Positions 51,991 to 60,667 are shown, numbered from the stretch's first letter. The stretch: DNA of 64,000 bases from a bacterium (GCA_035549195.1 DASZRK010000017.1:124001-188000); one strand, 5' to 3'. The notes: a model not told the origin generated them from the sequence alone. Numbers and translations are program-made.

Positions 51991-53019
51991 ATGAAAAACC
52001 ATTCCCTCAAATCGTTCTTTTTCGCGATCGTCGCACTTTTAGGAATGGCCGCTTCCCAAGCCCGGGCCCAGGCCACGGCCAACCAATATCTGACCGCCGC
52101 CAATCAATTTTACAACCAGAAGAACTACACCCAGGCCGCCGTTTATTACCGGGCCGCCGCCCAAGTGGACCCGAACAACGCCGTCGCCTACCAGGGTCTC
52201 GGTAGCTGTCAGTATGCCCAGGGCCAAAAAGCCGAGGCCTTGGCCTCCTACGAAAGATCGCTCGTCTTGAACCCCAACAACCCTCCCTTGGCCAATTTCG
52301 TCCAGTCCCTGCGGGCCCAGGTGGGGACCTCCCCCGCCGCCCAATACCCGGCTTCTTCCGGTTCCTCGGGCATCGCCCAGGACGTTCTGGCCAGCCCCTC
52401 CAACGCCTACGCCGTTCCCGGCGCCCAGGAAGCGGTGCCCAACAACCCGAACAATCCCAACGAGTCCAACAGTTGGACGGCGGGCCACAGCCATGACCGC
52501 AACAACGTGGACATCTTCCTGGGACCGGTCTTCTACAGCGGCATGACGGGCTTCGGCTTGGGTTCCACCTACAACTTCCCCATCGACAACAATTTCGAGG
52601 TGGGGATCGGCTCGAACCTTTATTTCTTCAGCCAGACCCTGAACGACCAATACGGCTACAGCTACACCAACATCCAATTCTTCACGGAGGGGCTGCTGCT
52701 GGCCAAGTACCTGTTCGGGAACAAGAAGGACATCCGCCCCTTCGCCTTCGGCGGCGGCGGCTTGGACGCCTTGGTGGGCTTGAACACGGGGAGCAACGGT
52801 TACGGCGGGTCTTCTTTCGGCTTCGACCCCATGCTCCAGCTCGGCGGCGGGGTGAACATCCCCTTGGGCACCTCCGCGGCTTTCTTCCTTCAGGGCAAGA
52901 TCTCGCTGGTCTTCGGGGGGATCAACAGCAGCACTTCCTCCAGCGGGACCCAGACCTCGGGCGGGGGCGGCAGTTTCTCCTACATTCCCCTGGAAGCGGG
53001 CTTCTCCCTCCCGCTCTGA
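51991..53019 (+). CDS. Secreted TPR plus outer-membrane beta-barrel protein
   Basis: 342 aa. A signal peptide (MKNHSLKSFFFAIVALLGMAASQARA) is followed by two to three TPR units (ANQYLTAANQFYNQKNYTQAAVYYRAAAQVDPNNAVAYQGLGSCQYAQGQKAEALASYERSLVLNPNN, ~27-95), a disordered Pro/Ser/Asn linker (~105-165) and an eight-stranded-barrel-like domain (~170-342) with alternating hydrophobic strands and aromatic ends (VDIFLGPVFYSGMTGFGLGSTYNF, ending IPLEAGFSLPL). ATG at 51991 follows AGAGG. Convergent with the lipoprotein gene, 3 bases apart. Confidence 0.78.
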   Translation: MKNHSLKSFFFAIVALLGMAASQARAQATANQYLTAANQFYNQKNYTQAAVYYRAAAQVDPNNAVAYQGLGSCQYAQGQKAEALASYERSLVLNPNNPPLANFVQSLRAQVGTSPAAQYPASSGSSGIAQDVLASPSNAYAVPGAQEAVPNNPNNPNESNSWTAGHSHDRNNVDIFLGPVFYSGMTGFGLGSTYNFPIDNNFEVGIGSNLYFFSQTLNDQYGYSYTNIQFFTEGLLLAKYLFGNKKDIRPFAFGGGGLDALVGLNTGSNGYGGSSFGFDPMLQLGGGVNIPLGTSAAFFLQGKISLVFGGINSSTSSSGTQTSGGGGSFSYIPLEAGFSLPL

Positions 53020-53022
53020 CCC

Positions 53023-53580
53023 TTACTGGGGACGGGAGCTGAGGATCCGGATGGCGTTGGCGATGATGGGCGCCCAGGGCGTGTTCGCCGCGTTGGGTTG
53101 GATCATTTGGAGCACTTCCAATTGGTTCGGCCGGTCCACCCGCTCCAAGTAACTGTCGGACGCGAAGAAATCCCCCTTCTCCACCACCCGGTAGGACCCC
53201 AGGAAATAAAGTCTCCCCGGCTGGGTGATCGTGAAATCGTAACCCTGTTCCGGGAACTTCATGTTGTATTGGGAGACGTTGGTGAAGATGGCGTGGGGGC
53301 TCCCGCCGTACTCGGCGAGTTTGAAGCGGCCCGGCACGGTGAAATCCTCCCGGTAGAAGGCCTTCTGGTCGATGCGCATGTAATAAAAAGGCTTCTCGAT
53401 GGCGGGGTAGGTCTGCTGGTATTCGATGTAATTCAGGTTGCAAGGCGACTTATCGGTGTCCAGGTAGCCGAAGACCAGGGCATGGGACGCCGTGTCGGTG
53501 AACTCCAACTCCTTGCTCAGGCCCGCGCAGCCCACACAGACCAGGATCACCGACGACAGGAAAAGAAGGAACCATTTCAT
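53023..53580 (-). CDS. Hypothetical lipoprotein
   Basis: 185 aa, family not recognised. The signal ends in VCVGC (Cys18), a lipobox. The mature part has SHALVFGYLDTDKSPCNLNYIEYQQ and FKLAEYGGSPHAIFTNVSQYNMKFPEQGYDFTITQPGRLYFLGSYRVVEKGDFF, a beta-rich pattern seen in lipoproteins that handle small-molecule or lipid surfaces. It is probably anchored at the outer membrane. A TAGAAT -10-like element with TTTGCC 17 bases upstream lies before it. Confidence 0.7.
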   Translation of the reverse strand: MKWFLLFLSSVILVCVGCAGLSKELEFTDTASHALVFGYLDTDKSPCNLNYIEYQQTYPAIEKPFYYMRIDQKAFYREDFTVPGRFKLAEYGGSPHAIFTNVSQYNMKFPEQGYDFTITQPGRLYFLGSYRVVEKGDFFASDSYLERVDRPNQLEVLQMIQPNAANTPWAPIIANAIRILSSRPQ

Positions 53581-53623
53581 AACCCACCCCCGCTTTCAAG
53601 ATAAAGGCCCCGGCAACCGGGCC

Positions 53624-53652
53624 ATTCTAGGCGCAAAGATGGGGAAGGCAAA
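53624..53652 (-). promoter_or_regulatory. Putative sigma70-type promoter of the lipoprotein gene
   Basis: On the minus strand TTTGCC (53652-53647), a 17-base spacer and TAGAAT (53629-53624), 43 bases before the ATG. Confidence 0.4.
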
Positions 53653-53674
53653 TGATCGGAAAGGGAGGTTTTCC

Positions 53675-54934
53675 CTAGAAATTGACGTCGAGCCGGGTCC
53701 CCAGTTCGGCCATCTGGCCCGGAAGGTAGAAGGTCCCGCCCAACGAGCCCCAGTGGGCCGTGGCATAGACCCGGCCACTGAGGCGGTCGCTGAACTGACA
53801 GACCGTGTCCAGGCGGGAAAGCCCGCTCGTGTCGATGAGGTTGTAGAGGTTGGTCTCGATGAAGGTCAGGTCGGTCCAACCGCCCGGCCCGGGAAGGTAG
53901 ATGGAGAAGATCCCGTATTCGGCCAGGGCCCCCGCCTGGAAATGCTCGGCCTGCAGGGTCACCGTATTGCTGGAGCGGTCGGCATACTTGATCTCCCAAC
54001 TGGCGCCCACGCTGGTGGCGTCCTTCCATTCGCCCGCGTCGTTCTGGCCCATGGCCCCTTCGAAGTAGAAGTCCAGGTCCCCCACCGACTGGGAGATGTC
54101 GAAACCCGCCTTCCCGGTTTGACCCCGGGGCAGGATGCCCGACAGGGATATCTCGCCCGCCCCTAAAAGACCCTCGAGGCCGTCATACCCCAGTTCCCCC
54201 CGGAAGTAGCCGCCGCTCGGGTTCCCCGTGGAGGGATTCCCCACCAGGCCGCAGAGGTAAAGATTGGCCGTACCCGAGGGGACCTGCATCTTCACCATAT
54301 CCACGCCCGGGCGTTCGTCGGACGGCAGGAAGAAATCGAACTGTTGGGAATTGAGGAAGTCGGTCGGGTTGAAGAACTTGGCCGCGCCGTATTTCACCTT
54401 TTGGCGGCCGAGGGTGAAGAAGAGCTGGTGGCCGATGTTGGCGGAAATGCGCAGTTCCTGCAGGCTCACCTGCAGGTTCTCGCTGGTCCCCAGGCCGAAG
54501 CCATAGGGATTGGAGAAGGAGGCCGAACCTCCGCCCCCGGTCAGGCCCGTGGGATCGTAGTAAAGACGGGTCCGGGCGAAGACCCGGCTGTCGTTCTCCA
54601 GCTTCGAGTCGAGGTAGAGGAAAAGCAGGTTGGGGTTGGCCACTTGGTCGTTCTCCAAGGGAACGCCGTTGACCAGGTAATAGTCCGCCTCGCTGGAAAG
54701 GGTCCCGCCGATCTGCAGGCTCTCCTCGGGGATGTCCTTCTTCCGCATCGCCGGCGCGCCGGACTCGTCCGCCGGCGTGGTGGCCGCGGGCTTGGCTTGT
54801 TCACCGCCGAAAAGGTCGTCTTCCTTGGGCCGGTCCGCCGCTAAAGAAGGCCGGGTGATCCCCATGAGAAGAAAAAATAAAAAAATAAGACCTTTGGCCG
54901 CGAATTGGCGCGGATGAACGCGGATCAAACCCAA
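53675..54934 (-). CDS. Outer-membrane beta-barrel protein (DUF1302-like)
   Basis: About 419 aa. A signal peptide ends PSLAA, then an acidic linker (~35-70), then a barrel-like part starting LQIGGTLSSEADYYLVNG with LFLYLDSKLENDSRVFARTRLYYDPTG, LQELRISANIGHQLFFTLGRQKVKYGAAKFFNPTDFLNS and ending LGTRLDVNF (terminal aromatic). The GRQ-x-V-x-WG-like and F-N-PTD motifs resemble DUF1302-type outer membrane proteins that occur with LolA-like and export genes. It is last in the Lol-like operon and likely the outer-membrane element. TTG at 54934 has AAGGAG 6 bases upstream; ATG at 54940 abuts the site. Confidence 0.78.
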   Translation of the reverse strand: MGLIRVHPRQFAAKGLIFLFFLLMGITRPSLAADRPKEDDLFGGEQAKPAATTPADESGAPAMRKKDIPEESLQIGGTLSSEADYYLVNGVPLENDQVANPNLLFLYLDSKLENDSRVFARTRLYYDPTGLTGGGGSASFSNPYGFGLGTSENLQVSLQELRISANIGHQLFFTLGRQKVKYGAAKFFNPTDFLNSQQFDFFLPSDERPGVDMVKMQVPSGTANLYLCGLVGNPSTGNPSGGYFRGELGYDGLEGLLGAGEISLSGILPRGQTGKAGFDISQSVGDLDFYFEGAMGQNDAGEWKDATSVGASWEIKYADRSSNTVTLQAEHFQAGALAEYGIFSIYLPGPGGWTDLTFIETNLYNLIDTSGLSRLDTVCQFSDRLSGRVYATAHWGSLGGTFYLPGQMAELGTRLDVNF

Positions 54935-54997
54935 GTCCATCTCCTTTTGTCTTTTTCTTTCATTCGCGGAAATTCGCGCCGATTTGCGGCCAAGCCT
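54898..54997. repeat. GCGCGGATGAACGCGGAT-type element overlapping a gene start
   Basis: GAATTGGCGCGGATGAACGC..GATCAAA on one side and CATTCGCGGAAATTCGCG..GATTTGCGG on the other form a word-repeat element of a kind common between genes in environmental bacteria. Here its left half also codes for the first ~15 residues of the outer-membrane protein. Confidence 0.5.
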
Positions 54998-55818
54998 TAC
55001 CGGCTCTTCGTTTCCAGCCAGGCCTTGGTGAACATGTTGTCGGGCAGGGCCGAGAGGTCCACCGATTCGATGATCACCAGGGTCGAATTGGCCTTGTCGA
55101 TCTCATCGAAGATGCGGATCTCCTTGGGATACCAGACCTCGCCCTTCTTGGTCTCGCTGTAGAGCTTCTGCCACTTGGGCCGGTAGCTGGTTCGCATGAG
55201 GCGGCCTGAGAGGGCGAAATCCTGCCGCTTGAGGTCGTTGCCGGAGTCCTCGTCCACCCAAAATTCCACGATCGGGTAGGCCAGGTCCTTGCCGGGTTTG
55301 CCGGTCAGTTTCAGGTGCCAGACCTTGAAGTTGCCCAGTTTCTCCTCACCGAGATACTCCGGATCGTATTCATTGGCCAGGTCGGACTGGTCGAAGTCCT
55401 CCCGACGGGAATCGGTGCCGCCGATGCGCTCCCGGTCCGTGCGGCGTTCCCACTTGCCCACGGTCGGGTCGTAGTACCAGAGGTTCCGGTCCACGCGCAG
55501 GTATCCCTTCCCTGCGTCGGTCTTGGGCTTGGTGAAGAGGATCATGAGCTTCTGGTCCAGGTCCCGGCGGTAGACCAGGGCATCCCGGGCCACATCGGGC
55601 TTGTCCTTCTCGTGCTGTTCGATGTAGACCAGGGCCTTGTAGTCCCCCGGGCTCTTGATGCGCTCGTCGATGCCCTTCAGGATCTCGACCATCCGGGCCT
55701 TGCTGAGGGCTTCGGCCGCCGAAAGGAACCCGGGAGCCAACACCAACATCAAGACCAAAAGGCGATTTTTACCGCGAAGAAACGAAGTCCGCGAAGAAAG
55801 ATCTTTTGTCGTTTTCAA
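54997..55818 (-). CDS. LolA-like outer-membrane lipoprotein-sorting protein
   Basis: About 273 aa. After a basic n-region and hydrophobic signal (RLLVLMLVLAPGFLSAAEA), the mature part has GDYKALVYIEQHEKDKPDVARDALVYRRDLDQKLMILFTKPKTDAGKGYLRVDRNLWYYDPTVGKWERRTDRERIGGTDSRREDFDQSDLA, then GNFKVWHLKLTGKPGKDLAYPIVEFWVDEDSG. This is the LolA/LolB-like half-barrel family found beside FtsX-type ABC operons. It would carry a lipidic substrate or lipoprotein across the periplasm. TTG at 55818 is chosen because GGGAGGG lies 7 bases upstream. Confidence 0.87.
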   Translation of the reverse strand: MKTTKDLSSRTSFLRGKNRLLVLMLVLAPGFLSAAEALSKARMVEILKGIDERIKSPGDYKALVYIEQHEKDKPDVARDALVYRRDLDQKLMILFTKPKTDAGKGYLRVDRNLWYYDPTVGKWERRTDRERIGGTDSRREDFDQSDLANEYDPEYLGEEKLGNFKVWHLKLTGKPGKDLAYPIVEFWVDEDSGNDLKRQDFALSGRLMRTSYRPKWQKLYSETKKGEVWYPKEIRIFDEIDKANSTLVIIESVDLSALPDNMFTKAWLETKSR

Positions 55819-55885
55819 TTCCGAACCCTCCCTTTTCATTCTTCTAACTTCGCCCTCTTCGCGTCTTCGTGGTCCCAATAGGGTC
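55765..55885. repeat. GCGAAGA-type repetitive words around the lolA-like start
   Basis: ACCGCGAAGAAACGAAG..CCGCGAAGAAAG (55767-55799) and, inverted, CTTCGCCCTCTTCGCGTCTTCGTGG (55850-55873) flank and overlap the start of the LolA-like gene. The words match the GCGAAGA vocabulary seen between genes in many environmental bacteria. Confidence 0.45.
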
Positions 55886-57189
55886 TATCCAACGTGGGAC
55901 ATGGCCGTGACCGGCTTCAAACGGGCGGCCCGGAACGAGGGGATGAGCGACACCAGCGTGCAGCAAAGGGTGATGACCAGGGCGCTGCCCAGGATGCGGA
56001 CGGGCTCCAGGGCGAAGCGCAGCGTGTTGGACATGGTGAAGAACTGGGCCCCCTCGGGCACCGGGATATGCAGGTGGTCGAGGAAAAGCGCGATCAGGCA
56101 GCCCAGGAATGCCCCGGCGGCGGTCCCCAGCAGCCCCAAGAGGAAGGTCTCGATCACGAACATGACCATCACCCGCCAGCGCCGCATGCCGATGGCCCGG
56201 AGCGTCCCGATCTCCCGTGTGCGTTCCCGGATGGCGATCCAGAGGGTGTTCATGATCCCCACCGCGATGATGACCAAGAGCACCGTGGTCAGCAGGAAGC
56301 TCAGGCCGTCGATGGCGGTGAGCGCCCAGATGACGTAGCTGATCTCGTCCTCCCAGGTGGTGATGTCGAGCTTCTGGCCCGTCCATTCCTCCCGGTTCAC
56401 CTCCTGGAATTTCTGCCAAAAGGCCTTGTTGGCGCTCCGGTCCATGACCGTGTAGCCGGCCTCGGTGAGGGCCTTGCGCAGCAGGTCCATGTCCCGGGGG
56501 ATGTTCTTCATGTCCTTCAGGTAGACCAGCAGGGCCCCGGTGGCCGAATCATTGATCTGGTAAAGCCGATTCAAGGTCTCCTCGGGCACGAAGACGTTCC
56601 AGGAGGTCATGAGCCCCATGTCCTCGGCCACCGCCGCCACCTTCACGTCCACCGTGTTGTTCACGCCCCGGTCGGTCAGCACCGAGAAGACCATGCTGTC
56701 CCCGGCCTTCACCTTGAACTTCTTGGCCTGGCTGGCGAAGATCAGCACCGACCCGGGTTTGGCCAGGTCCGAGAGCTTCCCGTCGCGGATCTTGAGCACC
56801 TGGGGGAGGTTGGGCTCCTTGGAAAGCTCCACGCCTGCGATCCCTACCTGCATGCTGGCCTCTTCCGAGACCAGGCGGGCCCAGCCCCGGCCGCGGGCCG
56901 TCACGTAATCCAGGTCGGGCAGGGTCTTTTCCACGATCTGTTGGATGCGCTTGTAATCGGTCACCAGGGGGGCGCTCTGGCCGGCGGTGATCTTGTAGAA
57001 GCCGCCCACGTTCAGGTGGCCCGTGGCCACCGTGGTGGCGGATTCGAGCATGGTCTTTTTTACGCCCGAGGAAAGGCACCCCAGGAAGACCAGCAGGGTC
57101 GTCACGGCCGCGATGGCCCCGCCCAGCATGAAGGTGCGCCGGCCGTGGCTCAGGAGATTGCGATACGCGATCAAAAACAATTGATCCAT
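55885..57189 (-). CDS. FtsX/LolE-type ABC transporter permease
   Basis: 434 aa. One N-terminal helix (RTFMLGGAIAAVTTLLVFLGCLSSG), a ~220-residue periplasmic MacB-PCD-like domain, and three C-terminal helices (ALTAIDGLSFLLTTVLLVIIAVGIMNTLWIAIRERTREIGTLRAIGMRRWRVMVMFVIETFLLGLLGTAAGAFLGC) carry the FtsX signature R-E-I-G-T-L-R-A-I-G. Pairs with the ATPase and the second permease as a LolCDE-like extractor of membrane lipids or lipoproteins. AAGGA lies 7 bases before ATG. Confidence 0.9.
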   Translation of the reverse strand: MDQLFLIAYRNLLSHGRRTFMLGGAIAAVTTLLVFLGCLSSGVKKTMLESATTVATGHLNVGGFYKITAGQSAPLVTDYKRIQQIVEKTLPDLDYVTARGRGWARLVSEEASMQVGIAGVELSKEPNLPQVLKIRDGKLSDLAKPGSVLIFASQAKKFKVKAGDSMVFSVLTDRGVNNTVDVKVAAVAEDMGLMTSWNVFVPEETLNRLYQINDSATGALLVYLKDMKNIPRDMDLLRKALTEAGYTVMDRSANKAFWQKFQEVNREEWTGQKLDITTWEDEISYVIWALTAIDGLSFLLTTVLLVIIAVGIMNTLWIAIRERTREIGTLRAIGMRRWRVMVMFVIETFLLGLLGTAAGAFLGCLIALFLDHLHIPVPEGAQFFTMSNTLRFALEPVRILGSALVITLCCTLVSLIPSFRAARLKPVTAMSHVG

Positions 57190-57195
57190 TTTTAA

Positions 57196-57305
57196 ATCCT
57201 TAATTTCGAATTAAGAACCCAGAATCATGAATGACGGTGGATTTTCGAGATTTTCGAAAATCTTCCAACATTCAAAATTTAAAATTCAAAATTCTTAATT
57301 GCCTT
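57196..57305. repeat. AATTCAAAATT-type element between the permease genes
   Basis: The 121-base gap between the two permeases contains TTTCGAGATTTTCGAAAATC, CATTCAAAATTTAAAATTC and AAAATTCTTAATT in an otherwise GC-rich region. The words are of the AATTCAAAATTCAAAATT kind frequent in intergenic DNA of uncultured bacteria. It interrupts an operon without separating its genes in orientation. Confidence 0.45.
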
Positions 57306-57310
57306 TCTAG

Positions 57311-59395
57311 CTAGTCATCCGAGGCCATCGCCGTCACCGGCGAGACCCGGGTGGCCATCAGGGCGGGGTAAAGCGCCGAGATGCAGGTCACGATGAGCAC
57401 CACGAAGAAGGCCCCGATCAGGCTCCCCGGATTGACCCAGGGATAGAGCTTGGGGCCCGAGAAAAAGAAATAAAGGAAGTCATTGGCCGCCGGGATGCCC
57501 GCCTTCCCCATATAGCCGACCCAAAGGGTCCCCAGCAGGGCCCCCACCGTGCCGAAGACCAGCCCCAGCACCACGGTCTCGGTGAGCACCATGGCCAGCA
57601 CGAAGGCCCGGCGAGCCCCGATGGCCCGGAGCGTCCCGATCTCCCGCACCCGCTGGAGGGTGGCCATGACCACCGCGTTGTTGATGATGACCAGGGCCAC
57701 CACGAAGATGATGGCGGTGGCGAAATAAAGGATACCCTTGGCCACGAAGACGAACTGGCCCAGGTTCCCCGCCGCCTTCTGCCAGTCGATGACCTTGAGT
57801 CCCAGTTTGTCCCGGTCACTGATCTCCTGGAGCTCCTTCAGGGTCTGCTTCATCTTGGAAGGGTCCTTCAGGATGATCGCGGCCCCCAGGGCCACCCCCT
57901 TCTCCATCTCCTCTGGGGAATAGGTCCGGTGGACCAGGTCCGCCCGGTCGACCTTGTGGGCGCTTCCCATCTCCTTGGCCACGTCGATCTTCTTTTGATG
58001 GGTTTCCTGGACCACCGAGGATTCGGACCCGCCGAAAAGCTCCTCCTCGGCCTTGTCCCGGGGCACATAGGTGGCCCCGGCGGCCTTCTTGAGGGCCTGG
58101 GTCTCGGCGATCTTGTCGGGGGTGATGTAGCCATAAAGGTCCCGGAAGCTCATCAGGTCCATGAGCGACATGCCCCCGGCCAGGCCGGACTTCTCCAGGC
58201 CCTTGAACTGGAAGGTGCCGTAGACCTTCACGCTGACGGCCTGCACGTAACCCGACTTGGTATAGGCCTTGATGGTGAGGAAATCCCCGGGCTTGATCCG
58301 GTAAAGGTCCACCAACGGGGCCAGTTGATCATAGAAAACCTTGTAGCGGGCCTCGAAGTTGGCGTCGTCCGTGTCGAAGAAGGCGGAAAGCAGCTTCGCC
58401 ACCTCCGTTTCCTTCGAGCCCAGGACGCCCTGCAGAATGGAGACGGCCTTCTTCGTGGAGAGGGGGTCGAGTTGGAGGACGATCTCGCGGGTCTGCTGGC
58501 GGTTCTGCTTCACCAGGTCCTGCAGGTCCGGATCCTTGGCGATCTTCTTGTGTTTCTCCGTCAGGGCCTCATGGATCTGGTCGAGGCGGTGGGCCGCCTT
58601 CAGCTTGAACTGCTCCTCATAGGTGTACTTGGAGAGCAGCATTCCTCGGTGCCCGGGCGGGACCGCCTGGCCGTCCACGATCTGGAGGCGGTCGAAGCTC
58701 TTCGTGAAGCTGTCCAGGTCCGTGCCCACGTAACCCAGGAAGATCTGGTCCGAATCCGGCACCAGGTAGGCGATATGGTTCTCCAGGAACTCCAGGTGGT
58801 CCAGCGGGTCGGCATCGAAGGTCCGCCAAAAACCGGGGGAGGAGGCCTTCGCCAGGTCCCGCAGGGCCTGGGGATCCACCGCGTCCTTGGCCGCGATCTT
58901 GCCCAACTTTCCCATGTCGGTCTGGATGACGGTGATCATCTGGCGCACATGGGCCTTGAGGCTCTCGATCTTCTCCCGGGGCAAGCGGGTTCCCGGGGTC
59001 TCGCCCTTGCGCAGTTTCTCCAGGACCTGGTCGATGGTATTGCCGTAGACCAGGATGGCGGTGTTGATGCCCTCGGGCACCACCGCCGCCACGTTCGGGT
59101 GCTGAAGGAGCGGTCCCTTGATCCTGGAGAAATCCGGTATGGGGTCCAGGTCGGGGATCTGCCATTGCTCGAACAGGGAGGGCGAGTCCTTGGAGGAGGC
59201 CTGGTAGACCTGGAGGTTCCCGGCGATGGAGCCGATGATGCTCCGGCTCATGGCCTTGTCCATGCTGTTGACCAGCGATCCCCCGACGACGAAGAGGAGG
59301 GTCCCCACCAGGAGGATGAGCCCGATCACCACGTTCAGGAAGCTGGAAAAGACGTTCCGGAGCGCGATACGAAAGAGAAGAAGGGCCTGGTCCAT
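57311..59395 (-). CDS. FtsX-family ABC transporter permease, large
   Basis: 694 aa, longer than LolC/LolE (~410 aa) because the periplasmic domain between helix 1 (VVIGLILLVGTLLFVVGG) and the C-terminal helices is ~500 residues. It contains helical, charged stretches (LDQIHEALTEKHKKIAKDPDLQDLVKQNRQQTREIV). The C-terminus has VALVIINNAVVMATLQRVREIGTLRAIGARRAFVLAMVLTETVVLGLVFG, the FtsX signature. The first base of its ATG is shared with the ATPase stop. It probably contacts the periplasmic carrier directly. Confidence 0.9.
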   Translation of the reverse strand: MDQALLLFRIALRNVFSSFLNVVIGLILLVGTLLFVVGGSLVNSMDKAMSRSIIGSIAGNLQVYQASSKDSPSLFEQWQIPDLDPIPDFSRIKGPLLQHPNVAAVVPEGINTAILVYGNTIDQVLEKLRKGETPGTRLPREKIESLKAHVRQMITVIQTDMGKLGKIAAKDAVDPQALRDLAKASSPGFWRTFDADPLDHLEFLENHIAYLVPDSDQIFLGYVGTDLDSFTKSFDRLQIVDGQAVPPGHRGMLLSKYTYEEQFKLKAAHRLDQIHEALTEKHKKIAKDPDLQDLVKQNRQQTREIVLQLDPLSTKKAVSILQGVLGSKETEVAKLLSAFFDTDDANFEARYKVFYDQLAPLVDLYRIKPGDFLTIKAYTKSGYVQAVSVKVYGTFQFKGLEKSGLAGGMSLMDLMSFRDLYGYITPDKIAETQALKKAAGATYVPRDKAEEELFGGSESSVVQETHQKKIDVAKEMGSAHKVDRADLVHRTYSPEEMEKGVALGAAIILKDPSKMKQTLKELQEISDRDKLGLKVIDWQKAAGNLGQFVFVAKGILYFATAIIFVVALVIINNAVVMATLQRVREIGTLRAIGARRAFVLAMVLTETVVLGLVFGTVGALLGTLWVGYMGKAGIPAANDFLYFFFSGPKLYPWVNPGSLIGAFFVVLIVTCISALYPALMATRVSPVTAMASDD

Positions 59396-60099
59396 CAGCG
59401 GGCCATGGCCTTCTTCTCGGTGCCGTCGGCGATCCTGCCGTCGGCCAGGCGGACCACCGAGTTGGCGTGGCTCATGACCTTGGCGTCATGGGTGGAGAAG
59501 ATGAAGGTGGTCTTCTCCACCCGGTTCATCTCCTTCATCAGGTCGATGATGTTCTCCCCCGTCACCGAGTCCAGGTTGGCGGTGGGCTCGTCGGCCAGCA
59601 CGATCTTGGGCCGCGTCACCAGGGCCCGGGCGATGGCCACCCGTTGGCGCTGGCCGCCGGAGAGCTCGCTGGGGCGGTGATGGGAATGCTTGTCCAACCC
59701 CACCTTTTCCAGGAGCGCGTTCACCCGCTTGGCCCTCTCCTCCTTGCCCAGTTTGCGCTGCAAAAGCAGGGGGAACTCCACGTTCTGGAAGACCGAGAGC
59801 ACCGGCACCAGGTTGAAGCTCTGGAAGATGAAACCCAGCGTGTTCAGCCGGAGGTCGGTCAATTGCCGGTCGTTCAGGTTCCGGGTGTCATGGCCGTCCA
59901 CCAGCACCGTGCCCCGGGTGGCCGTATCCACGCAACCGATGAGGTTGAGGAGCGTCGTCTTGCCGGACCCGGAGGGGCCCACGATGGAAAGGAAGTCGCC
60001 CTGGGAGACGGACAGGTCCACGCCCTGGAGGGCGGGCACCACCACCTTGTCCAGGTGGTATTCCTTATGAACGTCCTGGATGGAAACGATGTCGCCCAT
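59395..60099 (-). CDS. LolD/MacB-type ABC transporter ATP-binding protein
   Basis: 234 aa. Walker A GPSGSGKTTLLNLIGCVD (~39-56), Q-loop IFQSFNLVPVLSVFQNVEFPLLL, signature ELSGGQRQRVAIARALV, Walker B KIVLADEPTANLDSVTGENI and H-loop FIFSTHDAKVM are intact and of the LolD/MacB type. First gene of the five-gene Lol-like operon (ATPase, two permeases, LolA-like carrier, barrel). It drives mechanotransmission rather than transport through the membrane. Confidence 0.95.
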   Translation of the reverse strand: MGDIVSIQDVHKEYHLDKVVVPALQGVDLSVSQGDFLSIVGPSGSGKTTLLNLIGCVDTATRGTVLVDGHDTRNLNDRQLTDLRLNTLGFIFQSFNLVPVLSVFQNVEFPLLLQRKLGKEERAKRVNALLEKVGLDKHSHHRPSELSGGQRQRVAIARALVTRPKIVLADEPTANLDSVTGENIIDLMKEMNRVEKTTFIFSTHDAKVMSHANSVVRLADGRIADGTEKKAMAR

Positions 60100-60254
60100 A
60101 ACGGCTCCTTGTGCGGGTTAGGGCCTTTCAGCTGCCCTTGAAGACGGGAAAAAATAGCAATGTCCAGGGTGGAATCTCAAGCCCTTCCGGAGAAAGCGGG
60201 CCTCGCCACCCTTGAATGAACGACGAACGGGTCGACCCGGACCGGACAGGCCTA

Positions 60255-60626
60255 TCAGGCCTTGCTCTTGAAGGTGGAAGCGATCACCAGGGCCCCACCC
60301 AGGAGCCCTGTATCCTTATAAAGGCCCATCAGGGACATCATCTGGGTCGGGGGGTCGGCCAACCCGGGCAGGTGGACCGTGGCGATGAAGACGAGCAGCA
60401 TGAGGGCCAGGCCGAAGCAGGCGGCCCGCCCCTGTTTGCCCGTGATGATGGCCAGCGCCGCCAGGATCATGGCCACGCCCGTGAAATAGATCCAAAAGGC
60501 CCCGCCCGGGAACATCCCCGGGACCATTCCCTTCATCTTGTCCGCGTTCATCAGGTGCCCCGCCCCGAACCCCAGGAACGGCAGGGAATAGATGGTGCGG
60601 CCCACGAAGACCAATAACTTTTCCAT
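60255..60626 (-). CDS. DoxX-family membrane protein
   Basis: 123 aa, four predicted helices. RTIYSLPFLGFGAGHLMNADKMKGMVPGMFPGGAFWIYFTGVAMILAALAIITGKQGRAACFGLALMLLVFIATVHL fits the DoxX/DoxD-like family: helix-1 F-x-F-G-x-x-H-L, the M-V-P loop, and A-A-L-A-I. Members are integral membrane proteins linked to quinol or thiol redox; the exact reaction is unknown. AGGAGG lies 5 bases before ATG. Confidence 0.8.
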   Translation of the reverse strand: MEKLLVFVGRTIYSLPFLGFGAGHLMNADKMKGMVPGMFPGGAFWIYFTGVAMILAALAIITGKQGRAACFGLALMLLVFIATVHLPGLADPPTQMMSLMGLYKDTGLLGGALVIASTFKSKA

Positions 60627-60661
60627 GGATGCCTCCTAAAAGGAAGGATTTGTTTACGGCC

Positions 60662-60667
60662 ATTCTA
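60662..60667 (-). promoter_or_regulatory. Putative -10 element (TAGAAT) of the DoxX gene
   Basis: TAGAAT on the minus strand 35 bases before the ATG, in the same word (CGCCTAGAATGGCC) that precedes the lipoprotein gene at 53580. A small CCGCCT-ttcc-AGGCGG hairpin lies just upstream. Confidence 0.35.
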
